Numbered from the stretch's first letter, positions 10,860 through 21,884 are shown. The stretch is DNA of 64,000 nucleotides from Inia geoffrensis (GCA_036417435.1 CM070909.1:9332597-9396596); one strand, 5' to 3'. Notes: a model not told the origin generated them from the sequence alone. Made by a program: numbers and translations.

Positions 10860-11290
10860 TTACATTTGAAAAAACTTACTATGGCTGCTCTTGAAAGATG
10901 GCTGGATGAGAGAGTGTGGAATCAGGAAGACGATTTAGGAGGCTACTGTACTAGTTCCAGAAAGTGATGGTAATAGTTTGGGCCAGAGAGGTGTCACAGA
11001 AGATGGAAAGAAGTAGATGGAATCAAGACTGAGAAATAAAACATGGCCTGCCATATCAGTAAACAAAGGATGTCACAGTCATCAGCAATTGCAGCCCTCC
11101 AGTGGTGAGCTGGTGAGCCCTGAGGGAACTCAGGAAGGAAACAAAGAATACCTGCCATCTAGCAGCCCTCAGACTGCAGCCACTCCCCACGGTGAACCTG
11201 AGGAAACTCAAGATGTGAAAACACAGGATACAGGCCCCAGATAGCTGAGGTGCATATCAAAAGAATGATTTCAGTGAGCTCAGACTCTTG
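10860..11290 (+). repeat. Old LINE-derived sequence
   Basis: 'ctatggctgctcttgaaagatgg' and 'ttaggaggctactgtactag' are typical of the same old dispersed repeat as 1800-3090. It appears to continue at 12,180-12,540 on the other side of an LTR. No gene seen. Confidence 0.35.
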
Positions 11291-11389
11291 CATCTTCCCA
11301 GACAGAGAAAAGCACTAAATTCCTTAACTTGAGATGTATAGTTTTCTTTTATTCACAGTAATCTTTTTTTTTTTTCCTGCTGAAACCGT

Positions 11390-12165
11390 GCACCTCAGAT
11401 TTGGACTTGAACCCCCGTACCGGGACTCGAACCCAGTCTAAACCCAGACTGGGACTTGAACCCCCGGTCTTTTAATTAGAATCACTCACCTGGTGTCTGG
11501 ACTTACTGAAGCTCAGGTTCTTTGTGTCTCAGCGCAGAAGGAATTCAGCGAGAGACAAAGTGATAGGCAAGAAGTAGGTTTATTAATATAGGATGCTTGT
11601 AAGAGATGCAAGCAGGCAGGCGAGGGAGCTCTGCCCTGAGGATTAAGTGGGGTACAATTTTATAGTCAAAGGAAAGAGGGAGGGGGAAAGACCACCTTCC
11701 TCGAGTAGACCGGAGGCTTACATCACTAGTTCCTCCAGGCGAGAGAGTGTCTGACCCTATGAGGTCAAACTAGGATTATCATAGCATTTATTCAAATCAG
11801 TAGAAGGGTGGTGACATTTTTCTTCCACCTAATGGCCTGGGGCATACCTCGTGCTTCTGTTTATGGCTTTATAGTTAAGCAAGCCTGTTTCCTTCCACGA
11901 TGTTCCAATAGCTTTCTTGAGGGATCATTAACTTACCGTGGTCTTGCAAAGTTTCCTAGGTTTCCCTATCTATAGTCCCCTACTAGGACTTCCACAGCGA
12001 TCTGTATAACTATCCTATTCTATCCCTGTCACTACTACTTGACCTTTGTTGCAAAACTCCAGCATGTCCTAGTTCCCACCCTGCTTCCTCAGACCAGTTT
12101 TCTCAGGGTTACTTGAGATGCCTCCCGGGATTGAAGTCCTCAGTGTGTCCACTGAATAAAACATA
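11390..12165 (-). repeat. LTR of an endogenous retrovirus, with repeated PBS-like motif
   Basis: Complement of a polyadenylation signal at 11,579 ('tttattaata') and of a TATAAAA box at 11,658. The right-hand part of the LTR (in its own orientation) is followed by three PBS-like repeats of GTTCRAGTCC at 11,403-11,461. The 200 bp at 11,400-11,600 resemble 9,720-9,850 in inverted orientation. No coding remains. Confidence 0.6.
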
Positions 12166-12614
12166 ACTCTCAACTTTCAGGTTGTGAATATGTTTCTTAG
12201 TCGCCAAGATGTATTTGGAGTGGGATGGATCACGTTAGTGATAGATTCAATGGGAGCCATTGGGGAAAAATGTCATTGAGGGAGAAAAAAACGGCAAGAT
12301 GATGCAAGGTTTCTGGTTTGAACATCTGAATGGTGATATGGGGAGCACTGAAGAAAAGCAGAGTTAGAGGAAAAGATATGGAATTTGTATATTTTAATTT
12401 TGAGATCTCAGTTATATAAATTGAGAAGGAGGAGGTTAACAATATAAGCCTTGGACTGAGAAAGGTGTTCTTGGTTAGAAATAGAAATTTGAGACTCATT
12501 GAAATATGCAATGAACTGGAGCTGGCTTGAACAGGCTTGGGAGAGCTGTTTGTTAATTTTTCATGAATTCTGTGAGCCGGTTATTAAATGCAGCCATTAA
12601 AAAAAAATAAAATC

Positions 12615-12935
12615 GGGGACTTCCCTGGTGGCACAGTAGTTAAGAATCAGCTTGCTAATGCAGGGGACATGGGTTCCATCCCTGGTCTGGGAAGATCCCA
12701 CATGCCGCGGAGCAACTAAGCCCATGCCTCACAATGACTGAGCCCTCGTGCCACAACTACTGAAGCCCCTGCGCCTAGAGCCCGTGCTCCGCAACAAGAG
12801 AAGCCACCGCAATGAGAAGCCCGCGCACCGCAGCGAAGAGTAGCCCCGGCTCGCTGCAACTAGAGAAAGCCCGCACACAGCAAAGAAGCCCCAACGCAGC
12901 CAAAAATAAATAAATTTTTTTAAAAAAATTAAAAA
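12615..12935 (+). repeat. Full-length CHR SINE
   Basis: Head 'gggacttccctggtggcacag' to a tail of AAAAATAAATAAA followed by T/A-rich DNA. It sits in AT-rich DNA (12,940-13,020) that has no other recognised feature. Confidence 0.94.
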
Positions 12936-13039
12936 AATTTTTAAATAAAATTGTACAAATATAATTTCAATAAATTATATTAAAAACAAAAGTTAAAAAG
13001 TACTCAAAACTCATCACTTTCTAATTATTTTACCACCTT

Positions 13040-13555
13040 TTTGTATTAGTTTGCTAGGACTGCCGTAACAAAAATGCTAAAATAGTTTAAGCAACAGAAA
13101 TTTATTTCTCACAGTTCTGGAGGCAATCCAAGAGGAAGGTGTCAACAGGTTTGGTTTCGACAGAGGCCTATGTCTTTCGCCTGAAGGTGGCTGCCTTCTG
13201 TGTCCTCACACCATATTTTTACCTGTGTGCGTGCACCTCTGTGTCCGAATTTCCTTTTTTTATTTTTGACCACGCCTCTCGGCCCACCGGATCTTAGCTC
13301 CTCAACCAGGGACTGAACCCGGGCCCTTAGCAGCGAAAGCATGGGGTTCCAACCACTGGACCTCCAGGGCATTCCTAAATTTCCTCTTCGTATACTGACA
13401 CCAGTCAGCTTGGATTTGGGCCCACGCTAGTGGCCTCATTTTAACTTAATTATTTCCTTTAAGGCCCTATCCCCAATAAGGTACATTCTGAGGTACTGGG
13501 GGTTAGGGCTTCAACTTACGAACTTGGGCGGTACACAATTCAGCCCTTAACAAAA
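13040..13555 (-). repeat. MaLR-type LTR (MLT1/MST-like), split by a short SINE
   Basis: From 'tgtattagtttgctaggactgc' (13,042) through 'acagaaatttatttctcacag' (complement of the polyadenylation signal) to 'ggggttagggcttcaacttac' and 'ttcagcccttaaca'. These are the standard words of the mammalian MaLR LTRs in reverse. The short SINE at 13,252-13,378 interrupts it. Confidence 0.82.
13252..13378 (-). repeat. Short tRNA-Glu/CHR SINE inside the MaLR LTR
   Basis: 'tttttttatttttgaccacgc' tail to 'ctggacctccagggcattcc' head, with reverse B-box 'ggactgaacccgg'. It divides the surrounding LTR; AAATTTCC follows it and GAATTTCC precedes it. Confidence 0.82.
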
Positions 13556-13564
13556 CTGAAATTA

Positions 13565-13608
13565 CTGGGTTGGCCAAAAATTCATTCGGGTTTTTCTGGC
13601 CGACCCAA
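13565..13608. mobile_element. Tiny mariner-like terminal-repeat remnant
   Basis: Near-palindrome: TGGGTTGGCCAAAAA on the left and TTTTTCTGGCCGACCCA on the right, bounded by TA dinucleotides at 13,563-13,564 and 13,609-13,610. This matches the two ends of a mariner-family transposon with the centre deleted. Confidence 0.7.
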
Positions 13609-13906
13609 TATTTATCTCTATTGTATCTGTATGGTGGAAACATGACATTGTGAGTTGTCAGCTTGCAATCAGCCGTGGTGGGAATTTACACCAGAAAAAT
13701 TGGTATATGCTAAAAAGGAGGGCCTTTTCTCTCTGGAGAGCCTGCTGTGAAACATTTACCTGCATATCACTGCTATAGATGTTATTTAGTTTTTAGAGTA
13801 TAATTTGAATGTGAAAAATGCACGCACACACATATACACGCGCACTCCTTCTGTTGAAGTGCTGCAAGTTATGGCTGATAGAGATACAAAGAAAGCCTTC
13901 CTAGGG

Positions 13907-14451
13907 AATTCCCTGGCGATCCAGTGGTTAGGACTTGTAAGGCCAACTGGCCCGAGGCAGGAGAACACAATCAGATTCACAGGTTGCATCTGACCTGGAA
14001 ATTCCCCGGACCACCCAGTTCCAGAAACTGACCTGGAGACATTCCGGACCACCCAGTTCCAGGAACTCACCTTGGGACCTTGCACCTGGCCCAGCCTTCC
14101 CGCCTTTCGAGGGGCGGGACTAACGGTCCCCCAGGATACCCGGAAAGACCACCAAATAAGGAATACCCTGCTCCCTCCCAGATTCACCACACCCCTTTCC
14201 CCTCTTCCCCTATAAAATCTTGCCCAACCCCCGCCCGGGTGCGACTTCTCTGGCCCTTTTCTCTGGGACCAGTGAACCTCGCCAGGGAGCGCTCCCTAAT
14301 AAAGCTCACTTGAAGCTTTCCTCTGTTTCTCGGTGCCGTTTGTTAAAGATCCGACCTTACAGGACTCAGTGGTTTTACTGCCAAGGGCCCAGGTTCGATC
14401 CCTGGTCTGGGAACTAAGACCCCACAAGCTGCACAGTGAAGCCAAAAAAAA
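13907..14451 (+). repeat. Short CHR SINE split by a solo LTR
   Basis: Left part 'gggaattccctggcgatccag' to 13,935. The SINE resumes at about 14,362 ('cagtggttttactgccaagg') and ends in AAAAAAAAAA at 14,441. The interruption is the solo LTR at 13,936-14,361. Confidence 0.88.
13936..14361 (+). mobile_element. Solo LTR of an endogenous retrovirus with 5-bp duplication
   Basis: A 426-bp element with inverted ends TGTAAGG...CCTTACA and GGACT repeated on both sides (13,931-13,935 and 14,362-14,366). It has a TATAAAA box at 14,211 and an AATAAAG polyadenylation signal at 14,299. No internal viral sequence remains, so it arose by recombination between two LTRs. It inserted into an already present SINE and is therefore younger than that SINE. 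Confidence 0.9.
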
Positions 14452-14799
14452 AAGTCTTCTGAGTATCTATCACTGATTTTGCAAGGACAGGTATATCGAG
14501 ATGCTTTCCACTGAGTCACAGAAACTCTGACCAAATGGTATTAAAGGACACCTTATAAGGATCATCTCATTTATCATGGCACATTAAACTGAATCCAAGG
14601 GTAGTGGAGTATGCTGGAAAAGAAGGTTCTTTGCTCTGCCTGAGATAGGAGATAGATGGGCCCCTGGGCTGCACAGCTGGGGTTTGTCAAGTGGGGTAAA
14701 ACTGAAGCTTTGTTCTCACCCAGACGCTCCAAGGACAAAGCTAGTGGCAGAAGCTCAGCTCTGCTAAAGTAAAGAGATAAGGCGCCCACTCCTGAGGTC

Positions 14800-15250
14800 A
14801 AGGACGACTTCCCTGTCTGCACATGCGCAGGAAGGCTCCTTGGGGGTCAAAAAGGGAGGGGGCCCGCACCCCGTAATAAGTGTGGACATGCACCCACAGG
14901 CCTCTGCGGTGGCATCCATCTTAGCAAAAAGTTGCACACGCGTGTTGGGGGCGCATGTATGTTGGGGAGGGTCCTGGGACCAGTCAGGTGTGAAAAAAGA
15001 AAGGAGATAATTGGCCCAATGTAAACAAAGACCCGGAAGGACTGTCCTATATAAATGATTTAAATCACCTCTTTATGGGGCTCCTCATTCAGGACTTCCA
15101 CACTCCTCTCTGGGTGTGTATTTCTGCCTAGCTTCTGACTTAATTAAACAAACTCCTCCCATACATTGTGTTATGTCTCTAATAATAAACTTTGTACCTG
15201 TTTTTACAGTTTTTGTCTCCTTGAAGTATTCGTGCTTTCAACGGGGGAAA
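14800..15250 (+). repeat. LTR-like remnant
   Basis: TATATAAATG near 15,048, 'ttccacactcctctctgggtgtg' at about 15,097, and AATAAAC at 15,183. This order matches the LTR at 9365-9800 at several points ('ttccacactcggtctctggagtg'). Non-coding. Confidence 0.5.
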
Positions 15251-15281
15251 GAGCAGGGGCCACTTTGCTTCTGGCCTCTAG

Positions 15282-15372
15282 CCCCTAGTGGTCTAGTGGT
15301 TAGGATTCCTGGTTTTCATCCAGGCTACTCAGGTTCAATTCCTGGGCTGGGAACTAAGATCTATCTCCCTTC
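15282..15372 (+). repeat. tRNA-Glu(UUC)-like SINE head or pseudo-tRNA
   Basis: A 72-nt tRNA-like fold at 15,282-15,353: D-arm TGGTCTAGTGGTTAGGA, anticodon stem CCTGG/CCAGG around loop TTTTCAT (anticodon UUC), and T-arm TCAGG-TTCAATT-CCTGG. The acceptor stem has four mismatched pairs, so a working tRNA gene is unlikely. 'gggaactaagatc' directly after it is also found in nearby SINEs, which favours an old tRNA-Glu SINE. Confidence 0.6.
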
Positions 15373-16345
15373 AGGATCGCTGACCGCTGTCAGCGAGATT
15401 ATCATGACCTCGGATCTCACTGACCTCCGAGATCATTATGAGAAAGCAACAGGAAGAAACTCTCTCTGGCTGAATGTGAATGGTTTCACCTGGGTCGCAG
15501 ATTGCTCTCTGCATCCATCACATGACAACGGGAAGACTCAGCCATAGGGGAAGGCAGTACAGTACGGCGGACTGCAGTCCTGGAGGACATGGAGGAGCGG
15601 AAGGACCAGCCAACCTTGAAGCTCAGCTCTAGCCCCCTGTTTCCAGTGGTCTAATGGACATCTCCATGTCCATGGTAGTGGATGTCCCACTACCATTTCA
15701 ACCTCAGTAAGTCCCAAAGAAATCGATCATCTGCCAAAACTTCAAGACCAAACCTTTCTGTTCCCTTCCTTGCCAGTACTATTTCCCCAGGAACACTAGA
15801 TTCAGGCAAACCTTGGGTATATTCCTCTTCTCCATACGCTATGTCCATCCAGTTGCTGAGTCCTGTTGAACTTTCCTCTCCACGCACCCCCCTTACCCCA
15901 CATTCTTCCACCTTCAATGAATCATTATACATCCATATATATATATGTATATATTCATATATATGTAGTTACTCTGCATTTTCTGTCTATTTTAAGAATT
16001 TAGCATCTTAAAATGTATTGAATTCCTCTACTCTATCCAATAGACAGACTATTCTATTACTAGAACTAATAAGATATCAGGATAAATCATATACATAGAA
16101 AAATCAATAGTTATGACAGTGTGGTACTAGAGCAGAAATAGCTATATATATTATATATAGGTCAATGGAAAATAATAGCCCAGGGTTATATATATATATA
16201 TATATATAATGGCATTTCAAATCAGTAGGGAAGGATGGGATTAATCATTTATTTAAGGCGACACTCTATAAACAAAGTGAAAAGACAAACTAGGAAAACA
16301 TTTTCAGTATTTATAAAAGACAAAAAGTTAATGTAGACCCTGAAG

Positions 16346-17119
16346 ATGGCGGCCGTGGCGGGAAGGTTTCTCCGGACTTCGCTTGTCCGACAAGTGAGTG
16401 CCATTCCTTGGGGCATTTCTGCCTCCGCAGCCCTTAGGCCTGCTGCTTCTCAAAGAACGTGCTTGACAAATGCACTGTGGTCTGGCTCTGCTCAAGCACA
16501 ATTCGCCTTTAGCACCAGTTCCTCATGCCATGCCCCTGCCGTCACCCAGCATGCGCCCTATTTTAAGGGTACAGCTGTTGTCAATGGAGAGTTCAAAGAA
16601 ATAAGCCTTGATGACTTTAACGGGAAATATTTAGGGCTCTTCTTCTATCCTTTGGATTTCACCTTTGTGTGTCCTACAGAAATTATTGCTTTCGGTGACA
16701 AAGCCAATGAATTTCACGATGTGAACTGTGAAGTCGTTGCAGTGTCAGTGGATTCCCACTTCACCCACCTGGCCTGGATAAACACACCAAGGAAGCATGG
16801 CGGTTTGGGCCACACGCACACCACAATCTTGTCAGATTTGACTAAACAGATTTCCCGAGACTACGGTGTGCTGTTAGAAGGTCCCGGCCTTGTACTACGA
16901 GGTCTCTTCATAATCGACCCCAAAGGAGTCATCAAGCATTTGAGCGTCAATGATCTCCCAGTGGGCCGAAGCGTGGAAGAGACCCTCCGCTTGGTGAAGG
17001 CATTCCAGTTTGTAGAAATCCATGAAGAAGTCTGCCCCGCCAACTGGACACCAGATTCTCCTCCAATCAAGCCCCATCCGACTGCTTCCAAAGAATATTT
17101 TGAGAAGGTAAATCAGTAG
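16346..17119 (+). CDS. PRDX3 retrocopy with intact reading frame
   Basis: One uninterrupted frame of 257 residues matches mitochondrial thioredoxin-dependent peroxide reductase, peroxiredoxin 3, over its full length (256 in human, from memory). The N-terminal 60 residues are a mitochondrial targeting region (arginines, no acidic residues). The mature part keeps the peroxidatic site [11 protein letters not shown] (Cys109 with Pro102 and Thr106), the conserved Arg in GLVLRGLF, the resolving cysteine in [12 protein letters not shown], the GGLG loop and the C-terminal YF motif (KEYFEKVNQ). Differences include HTHTTILSD after GGLG and several single changes. The lack of introns, the A-tail and the flanking duplication show it is a retrocopy, not the parental gene. 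No promoter was seen, so it may be a young, still-intact pseudogene or an expressed retrogene. Confidence 0.85.
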   Translation: MAAVAGRFLRTSLVRQVSAIPWGISASAALRPAASQRTCLTNALWSGSAQAQFAFSTSSSCHAPAVTQHAPYFKGTAVVNGEFKEISLDDFNGKYLGLFFYPLDFTFVCPTEIIAFGDKANEFHDVNCEVVAVSVDSHFTHLAWINTPRKHGGLGHTHTTILSDLTKQISRDYGVLLEGPGLVLRGLFIIDPKGVIKHLSVNDLPVGRSVEETLRLVKAFQFVEIHEEVCPANWTPDSPPIKPHPTASKEYFEKVNQ

Positions 17120-17590
17120 ACCATCCCGTGTGCACCTGCAGCTTCCCACACCAGAAAAGAACCACAGCTGGAACTCACTTTTAGCATTTCAAAGATTATT
17201 ATTTCTAGAAGGCAAAAAACAATTATGCTTGTATTCGTAAATATTACTCTAAATGTTTTGTTTTTGTAACATTGGCCAAGGCTTTTAAAACGTGGTTAGT
17301 TACTAACGTAAGGGGTCCTTTATTAGCAGTTTATGGACGGATGGCTAGGTGCTATAGAATGTGCAGTTCCCCTATTTCTTGGATCATGTCTTCAAAGGGA
17401 AAAGGAAACAACTTTTCTTTATCAGCCTTACTTGAACCTTTGTGTACACTAGCGTAGTGTGACAGGCATCAAAAGCTTCTGATCAAGGGTCCTGAAATTT
17501 TCTTCTTGAGTTTCTTTGTATTAAACTGAATTTTCTCCTAAGATCATAGTCTTAAGTTGTTAACATCAGTGGTCTATTTTAACACTTGCA

Positions 17591-17708
17591 GGACTTCCCT
17601 GGTGGTCCAGCGGTTAAGACTCTGTGCTCGCAATACAGGGGGTGTGGGTTCGATACCTGGTCAGGGAACTAAGATCCCACATACCATGCAGTGCGGCCAG
17701 GAAAAAAA
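17591..17708 (+). repeat. Short CHR SINE in the PRDX3 retrocopy 3' UTR
   Basis: 'ggacttccctggtggtccag' to the AAAAAAAA tail. 'aacacttgca' before it and 'aacacttgca' after it form the target duplication, so it inserted after the retrocopy. Confidence 0.92.
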
Positions 17709-18089
17709 ACACTTGCAATGAATGTGTATGTGATTGAAGCAGATGTAAATCATGATTTTTTAAAAAACCACCTACAGTGGCCAAGTGACTTAACTGATCA
17801 TGCATGTTCCCCAGTCCTGAGATTTATACTTTATATAATTATTTTACTTATTTTGTTAGCTGACTTAGTGCCTACATGCATTCTAATATTTATTGGGCAT
17901 AATTGTAAAGGATAATTATTGAATCCAGGGATTGCATTTTGAATTTGAATCATTCATGCATTTGAATCATTGTAGTTATTTTATTTCCTGAAGTGTTCAA
18001 TGTAAAAAAAATATAATAAAAAATAAACATCTTAAAATACAAAAAAAAAAGTTAATGTATGTGTGTGGTGGTTTTAATACATGCCCACC

Positions 18090-18235
18090 AGGAATTCCCT
18101 TGCAGTCCAGTGGTTAGTACTCCACGTTTCCACTGCCAGGGGCCTGGGTTTGATTCCTGGTCGGGCAACAGAGTTTCCGCAGGCTGCGCTTGGTGCGGCC
18201 AAAAAGACAGACAAAACAGAACAAACAACGAAAAA
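18090..18235 (+). repeat. Short CHR SINE
   Basis: Head 'ggaattcccttgcagtccag', B-box-like 'gggtttgattcc', and an A-rich tail with ACAGAACAAACAACG. Confidence 0.85.
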
Positions 18236-18239
18236 ACCC

Positions 18240-18640
18240 TCGCCCACCAATTCTTTGATACTCTTCTCTTCAAGAGGTGGGGCCTATTTTCCCTCTACTT
18301 AAGTGTGGGCTGCACTTAGTGACTAGCTGCTAAAAATAGAATAAAGTGGAAGTGATCTGTGTGACTAAAAGGCACAGTGGCTTCCACCATGATCTCCTTC
18401 TCTCCTGGGGGAAGCCAGCTGCCTAATTGTGAGGACACTCAAGCAGTCCCGTGGAGAAGCCCATATGGCAAGGAACAGTCCTGCTAACAGCCATGTCATG
18501 AACCATCTCCAAGCCCAGTCAATCCATCAGATAACTGTAGCCCAAGCTAAGATACTTTTAGATTCCTGATTCACAGAAACTGAGATAATAAATGTTTTAA
18601 GCTACTAAGTTTTGAGATAATTTGTTATAATCGACTAAGA
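18240..18640 (+). repeat. MaLR-type (MLT1-like) LTR
   Basis: Ends with 'aataaatgttttaagctactaagttttgagataatttgttat'-type text (first words at 18,587), which is the signature 3' end of MLT1 LTRs, preceded by 'ggggcctattttccctc' and 'acttagtgactagctgct'. Confidence 0.7.
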
Positions 18641-19049
18641 ATTGCATTTGGCTACAACATAGATCCCCCAAACCCAGAGGCTTAACCAGTTTTTCTCTTT
18701 ATATAAAATTAGTCTGGAGACAGGCAGTTCAGCGGTGATATGATAGCTTCATGATATTTTCTGTATCATAGTCTGCTTTCTACTTTTGTTCTGGCATCTT
18801 AGCATGTGGCTCATATTCTCTGGGTCATCTCACAGCCCCATGTGGTGGCTGGAACTCCTGCCATCACATTTCTACTTTACAGAGGAAGTAAGAGAAAGGG
18901 GAGGAGGAAAAAGGGACATTCTAGAAGTTTCACTAACTGACCTATCAGCAGTGAATGGAGGTTGAGAAATATATATATATTTTTAAGCTGGGCACAGTGT
19001 TGCCCCAATAATATAAAAGTTCTGTTAGCTCAAGAATGAGAAGACAAAA

Positions 19050-20215
19050 AAAATTCAATTAAAAAATAAGCAAAGAGTTTAAACAGACAGTTCCTCAAAG
19101 AAGATATACAAATGGCCAGTGAAAACAAAAAAGATGCTTAACATCTTTAGCCATCAGGGAAATGAAAATCAAAACCACAATGAAACACCACTTCATATCC
19201 ACTAGGACAGCTATAATCAAAACCAGGTAATAGCAAATGTTGGCCAGGATACGGAGAAATTAGAACCCTCAAACACTGCTGGTGGAAATGTAATGTGGGG
19301 CAGCCCTTTGGAAAACAGTTTGGCAGTTTCTCAAAGGATAAATATAGAGTTACCATATGATCCACTTACAATTCCACTTGTAAGGAAAAAATTGCCAACA
19401 AACTAGTTGAAATATATGAGATCTGGCTCTATTTGTAACATTTTATTTCAGGCTCCTAGCAAAATGCCTGGTACTTAGTAAGCACTCAATATTCATAGTT
19501 GAATAAATTTAATATGTTGAAACAGTAAATATTTTAGAATGAAATCTCCACATGGCAAAGAATCATGTCCTCCTTTGGAATCCACTAATTACTGTATAGA
19601 ATTCAATATCTTGATACTAAAATTATTATTATTATTATTATTTTTTGCGGTATGTGGGCCTCTCACTGTTGTGGCCTCCCCGGCTACAGAGCACAGGTTC
19701 TGGGTGCACAGGCTCAACGGCCACGGCTCACGGGCCCAGCCGCTCTGTGGCATGTGGGATCTTCCCGGACCGGGGCAAGAACCCGTGTCCCTTACATCGG
19801 CAAGCGGACTCTCAACCACTGCGCCACCAGGGAAGCCCTTTTTTTTTTTTTTTTAAAGTATTATTTTTTTATTGATACTATTTGGGTATATAACCGAGGG
19901 AAATGGAAATATTTGGCCACACAAAAATTTGTACATGAACGTTCATAGTAGCATTATTCGTAGTAGCCGAAAAATGGAAAGAACCAAATGTCTCTCAACT
20001 GATGAATGAAGAAATAAAATAAAATGTGGTATAAACCATACAATGGAATACTGTTCAGCAATTAAGAGGGATGAAGTACTGATACATGCTACAACACAGA
20101 TGAACTTTGAAAACGTAATGCTAAGTGAAAGAAGCCAGATGCAAAGGACCACATGTTGTATAACTTCATTTATATAAACTGTTTAAAAACAGTTCTGTTA
20201 GTGAGAAAGACGGGA
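19050..20215 (+). repeat. L1 ORF2 3'-end fragment, split by a SINE
   Basis: Coding-strand L1 wording: 'atggccagtgaaaac', 'ccaggatacggagaaatt', 'accatatgatcc', then after the SINE 'catagtagcattattcgtag' and 'aatggaatactgttcagc'. Full of stops; no ORF survives. Confidence 0.85.
19637..19839 (-). repeat. CHR SINE, internally deleted (cetacean-type) form
   Basis: Starts with an (ATT)n tail at 19,620 and ends 'gcgccaccagggaagccc'. The central body is shorter than in the full-length copies. Confidence 0.9.
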
Positions 20216-20289
20216 AGAATGAATATCAGGTAAGAAACTGGCCGTTTCCACCACATTTAATATTCAGATCATATAAAGCGCCTACGAAT

Positions 20290-20748
20290 CAATTTTTAAA
20301 ATTAATGACTTAGCAGGAACATGATAAAGGACATGAAAAGGCATTTTGTAAAATAAATACAAATACATAGACATATACAAAAAACCCTCACCAACAATCA
20401 GAAATGCAAATTAAAATAATTTTGTGGTTATTTGATAATGGCTATTATTAAAAAGACAAGAAAAACAAATGTTGGAGAGGATGTGGAGAAAAGCAAATCC
20501 TCACACACTGTTGGTGGGAATGTAATTTGGTGCAGCCACTATGGAAAACAGTATGGAGGTTCCTCAAAAAAATTAAAAATAGAACTACCATATGATCCAG
20601 CAATTCCACTTCTAGGTATTTATCTGAAGAAAATGAAAGTACTAATTCAAATGATATGTGCACCCCTGTGTTCATTGCAGCACTATTTACAATAGCTAGA
20701 TATGGAAGTAACCTAAGTGTCCATCCATAGATGAATGGATAAAGAAGA

Positions 20749-20784
<36 letters not shown>

Positions 20785-21290
20785 GGTGGGTGGGTGGTGG
20801 AGTATTACTTGGCCATAAAAAAGAATGAAATCTTCCATTTGCGGCAACATGGATGGACTTAGAGGATATTACGCTAAATAAAATAAGTCAGACAGAGAAA
20901 AACAATACCACATGATTTCAGTTTTATATGGAATCTAAAAACCAAAACAAATGAAGAAACAAAACAGAAGCTGACTCATAGATACAGAGAAAAAACTGGT
21001 GGTTGCCAGAGGGGCAGGGGATGGAGGGATGGATAAAACAGATGAAGGGGATTGAGAGGTACAAACTTCCAGCTATAAAATAAATCATGAGGATATAATG
21101 TACACATAGGGAATATAGTCAATATTGTACAACTTTGTATGCTGACAGATGGTAACTCATCTTACTGGGGTGATCATTTCATAATGTATAAAAACATCAA
21201 ATCACTATGTTGTATACCTGAAACTAATATAATATTGCATGTTAATTATAACTTACAAAATGCCATAATAAACTAACCTCCCTGAAAAAA
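20290..21290 (+). repeat. L1 3'-end fragment containing a GT/GGGT microsatellite
   Basis: 'tgttggagaggatgtggagaa', 'actaccatatgatccagcaat', 'tatatggaatctaaaa' and 'ttgtatacctgaaactaatat' in order. A (GT)n-(GGGT)n microsatellite expanded inside it at 20,751-20,798. Confidence 0.88.
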
Positions 21291-21884
21291 ATAATATTGA
21301 CATATCTATTTTTCAATCTATTAAGACTGGTAAAGATAAGTATATACACTTTGAACCAGAAACTGCACCTCCTAAGAATGTATTCCACAGAGCCATGTTA
21401 CTCAAAATGCGGTCCCTGGACCAGCAGCATTGGTATCCCTTTAAGGGGTCGGAATCTACATTTTAATGAGCTCCTCAGGCAATTCCTATGCACAGTAAAA
21501 TTTGAGAAGTACTATTACAGAGTACTCACACCGAAGAGCAAAGATATATCTATGAGGATTTCTATTGCAGGGTTGTTTATAATGTTGATCAGGATTGTTT
21601 ATAATGTTGATAATTTTCTTTAAAGTTAATACACCTCAACAGAAAACAGTTAAAAAATTAACATATAGCTATATAATGGAAGACTTAGAAAACTATAAAC
21701 AAAGAGGTAGATAAATGTTTAGTAATATGAAAGATGTCTAAGACATATTGTTAAGTGAAAATAATCCAGGTATATGTACGAATGATACCATTTTTGTCTT
21801 TTAAAAAATCTATATATTAATGAGAGTGGTGCTGAGGGAGGTCATGGACTTTTATGTTCCTCTATACACACATCTCTACTATTT

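Larger units (their letters stand above)
16322..18059 (+). mobile_element. Retrocopy insertion of PRDX3 mRNA with target-site duplication
   Basis: AAAAAGTTAATGTA stands at 16,322-16,335, just before the mRNA copy, and again at 18,046-18,059 after the A-rich end. In between is an intronless copy of a peroxiredoxin mRNA: about ten bases of 5' UTR, the coding frame, and a 3' UTR of about 900 bp with AATAAA at 18,022 and an A-run at 18,041. These are the marks of L1-mediated retroposition. A short CHR SINE later landed in the 3' UTR copy. Confidence 0.95.
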
